The notes under the pieces: model-generated | Told to the model about the DNA's origin: nothing | Databases searched by the model: none | What the model saw: the letters and a program-made list of their open reading frames with translations, nothing else | Program-made: the position numbers and the translations under genes | Shown here: positions 15,853 through 16,230 of the stretch, piece after piece | Layout of the letters: each line of letters begins with the position of its first letter | How positions within the stretch are numbered: the stretch's first letter is position 1 | NCBI GenBank assembly: GCA_949288625.1 | Contig: CASEKZ010000007.1 | Location: 1-16,230, forward strand | Length of the DNA stretch: 16,230 nucleotides | From: an uncultured bacterium | Lineage (GTDB): Bacteria; Bacillota_I; Bacilli_A; RF39; UBA660 | Direction: 5' to 3'

Positions 15853-16230
15853 CTAATTATTGATTTGTGTAATTTTACTAACCTTATTTATTAGTAGCCC
15901 AGACACTTCACTATCCCCCATTAAAGTTATGGAAAATGTTTTATAACCAATTCTATTTATACTAGCACCGCAATGATAAATTTCTTTATTATCTAATATA
16001 AAGTATCTATCATGAAATGTATTATCATAATAAACTACTAAATTATGATATTGTTTATTATATTTTATTACATCTTGTCTGGTTAAAAGATTATTTGGTT
16101 TAGTTATAATTATTACGTTTATTTTTAATCTTTTAACAATATCTAAAATCGTATTATCCGCATATGCATCAATTATTACTAACGTTTTAGTAGCAACTTT
16201 AAATATTTCTAATATTTTATTGTAAGCATC
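15853..16230 (-). CDS. C-terminal part of an ORF6N/KilA-type phage-like protein with PLD-like module (N-terminus outside window)
   Basis: An open frame of 125 residues enters from the window edge and stops at TAG 15855-15853. It reads as an alpha/beta module: TLVIIDAYADNTILDIVKRL, NVIIITKPNNLLTRQDV, NLVVYYDNTFHDRYFILD and EIYHCGASINRIGYKTFSI. The FHDRYFILD segment fits the HxK(x4)D pattern of phospholipase-D-like domains with Lys replaced by Arg, as in C-terminal modules that follow ORF6N or KilA-N DNA-binding domains in phage and island proteins. The family is recalled and not searched. The DNA-binding part would be upstream, outside the window. It lies on the same strand as the rhuM remnant, which starts 89 bp after its stop. 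A possible promoter for rhuM (TTGTTT, 17 nt, TAGTAT) is in that gap. Confidence 0.7.
   Translation of the reverse strand, partial: DAYNKILEIFKVATKTLVIIDAYADNTILDIVKRLKINVIIITKPNNLLTRQDVIKYNKQYHNLVVYYDNTFHDRYFILDNKEIYHCGASINRIGYKTFSITLMGDSEVSGLLINKVSKITQINN

Noticed and set aside
1..16230. Possible Mollicute genetic code (TGA read as Trp)
   Set aside because: Tryptophans in conserved places are coded by TGG, for example in the CmpB RWWDY motif, and no conserved frame needs a TGA to be read through.

Overview
The window is AT-rich DNA from a low-GC Gram-positive bacterium (Bacillota; probably a Bacilli or Mollicutes-related gut-type lineage, which is inference). The evidence is strong Shine-Dalgarno sites matching UAAGGAGGUGAU, TGG for Trp and TAA/TAG stops (no sign of TGA recoding), two lipoprotein signal peptides of Gram-positive type, and the mraZ-rsmH-ftsL-PBP gene order. 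A division PBP means the cell makes peptidoglycan.

Layout: (1) 1-2209, minus strand: ATPase-permease fusion of the MacB/FtsX ABC type, cut by the window edge. (2) 2344-3006, plus strand: CmpB-type membrane protein that apparently starts at ATT. It ends at a bidirectional terminator (3021-3053). (3) 9309 down to 3083, minus strand: a five-gene operon encoding an Hpt protein, a receiver protein with a dead HD-GYP domain, two tandem paralogous hybrid histidine kinases and a small lipoprotein. (4) 9310-9734: an AT-rich spacer with the operon promoter, an inverted repeat and the terminator of the next operon. (5) 13553 down to 9735, minus strand: mraZ, rsmH, ftsL and a PASTA-type class B PBP. Four 10-bp direct repeats (MraZ boxes) lie between the -10 element and the mraZ start. 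(6) 13739-14840, plus strand: yidD overlapping a ZnuA/TroA-like lipoprotein that has lost its metal-binding histidines. (7) 14862-16230, minus strand: a decayed rhuM gene with a Fic-like motif and the C-terminal end of an ORF6N-like phage-type protein, so this end is accessory DNA.

The best candidate for an undescribed system is the phosphorelay cassette in region 3. It holds three receivers, one Hpt, one kinase with intact ATP-binding motifs and one with eroded motifs. The only candidate output module is an HD-GYP fold that kept its GYP loop but lost five of the seven metal ligands. It has no DNA-binding domain. A plausible model (inference) is that the two 7TM kinases form a sensor pair. 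Phosphoryl groups would then move through Hpt to the stand-alone receiver, whose output would be protein-protein or ligand binding and not c-di-GMP hydrolysis.
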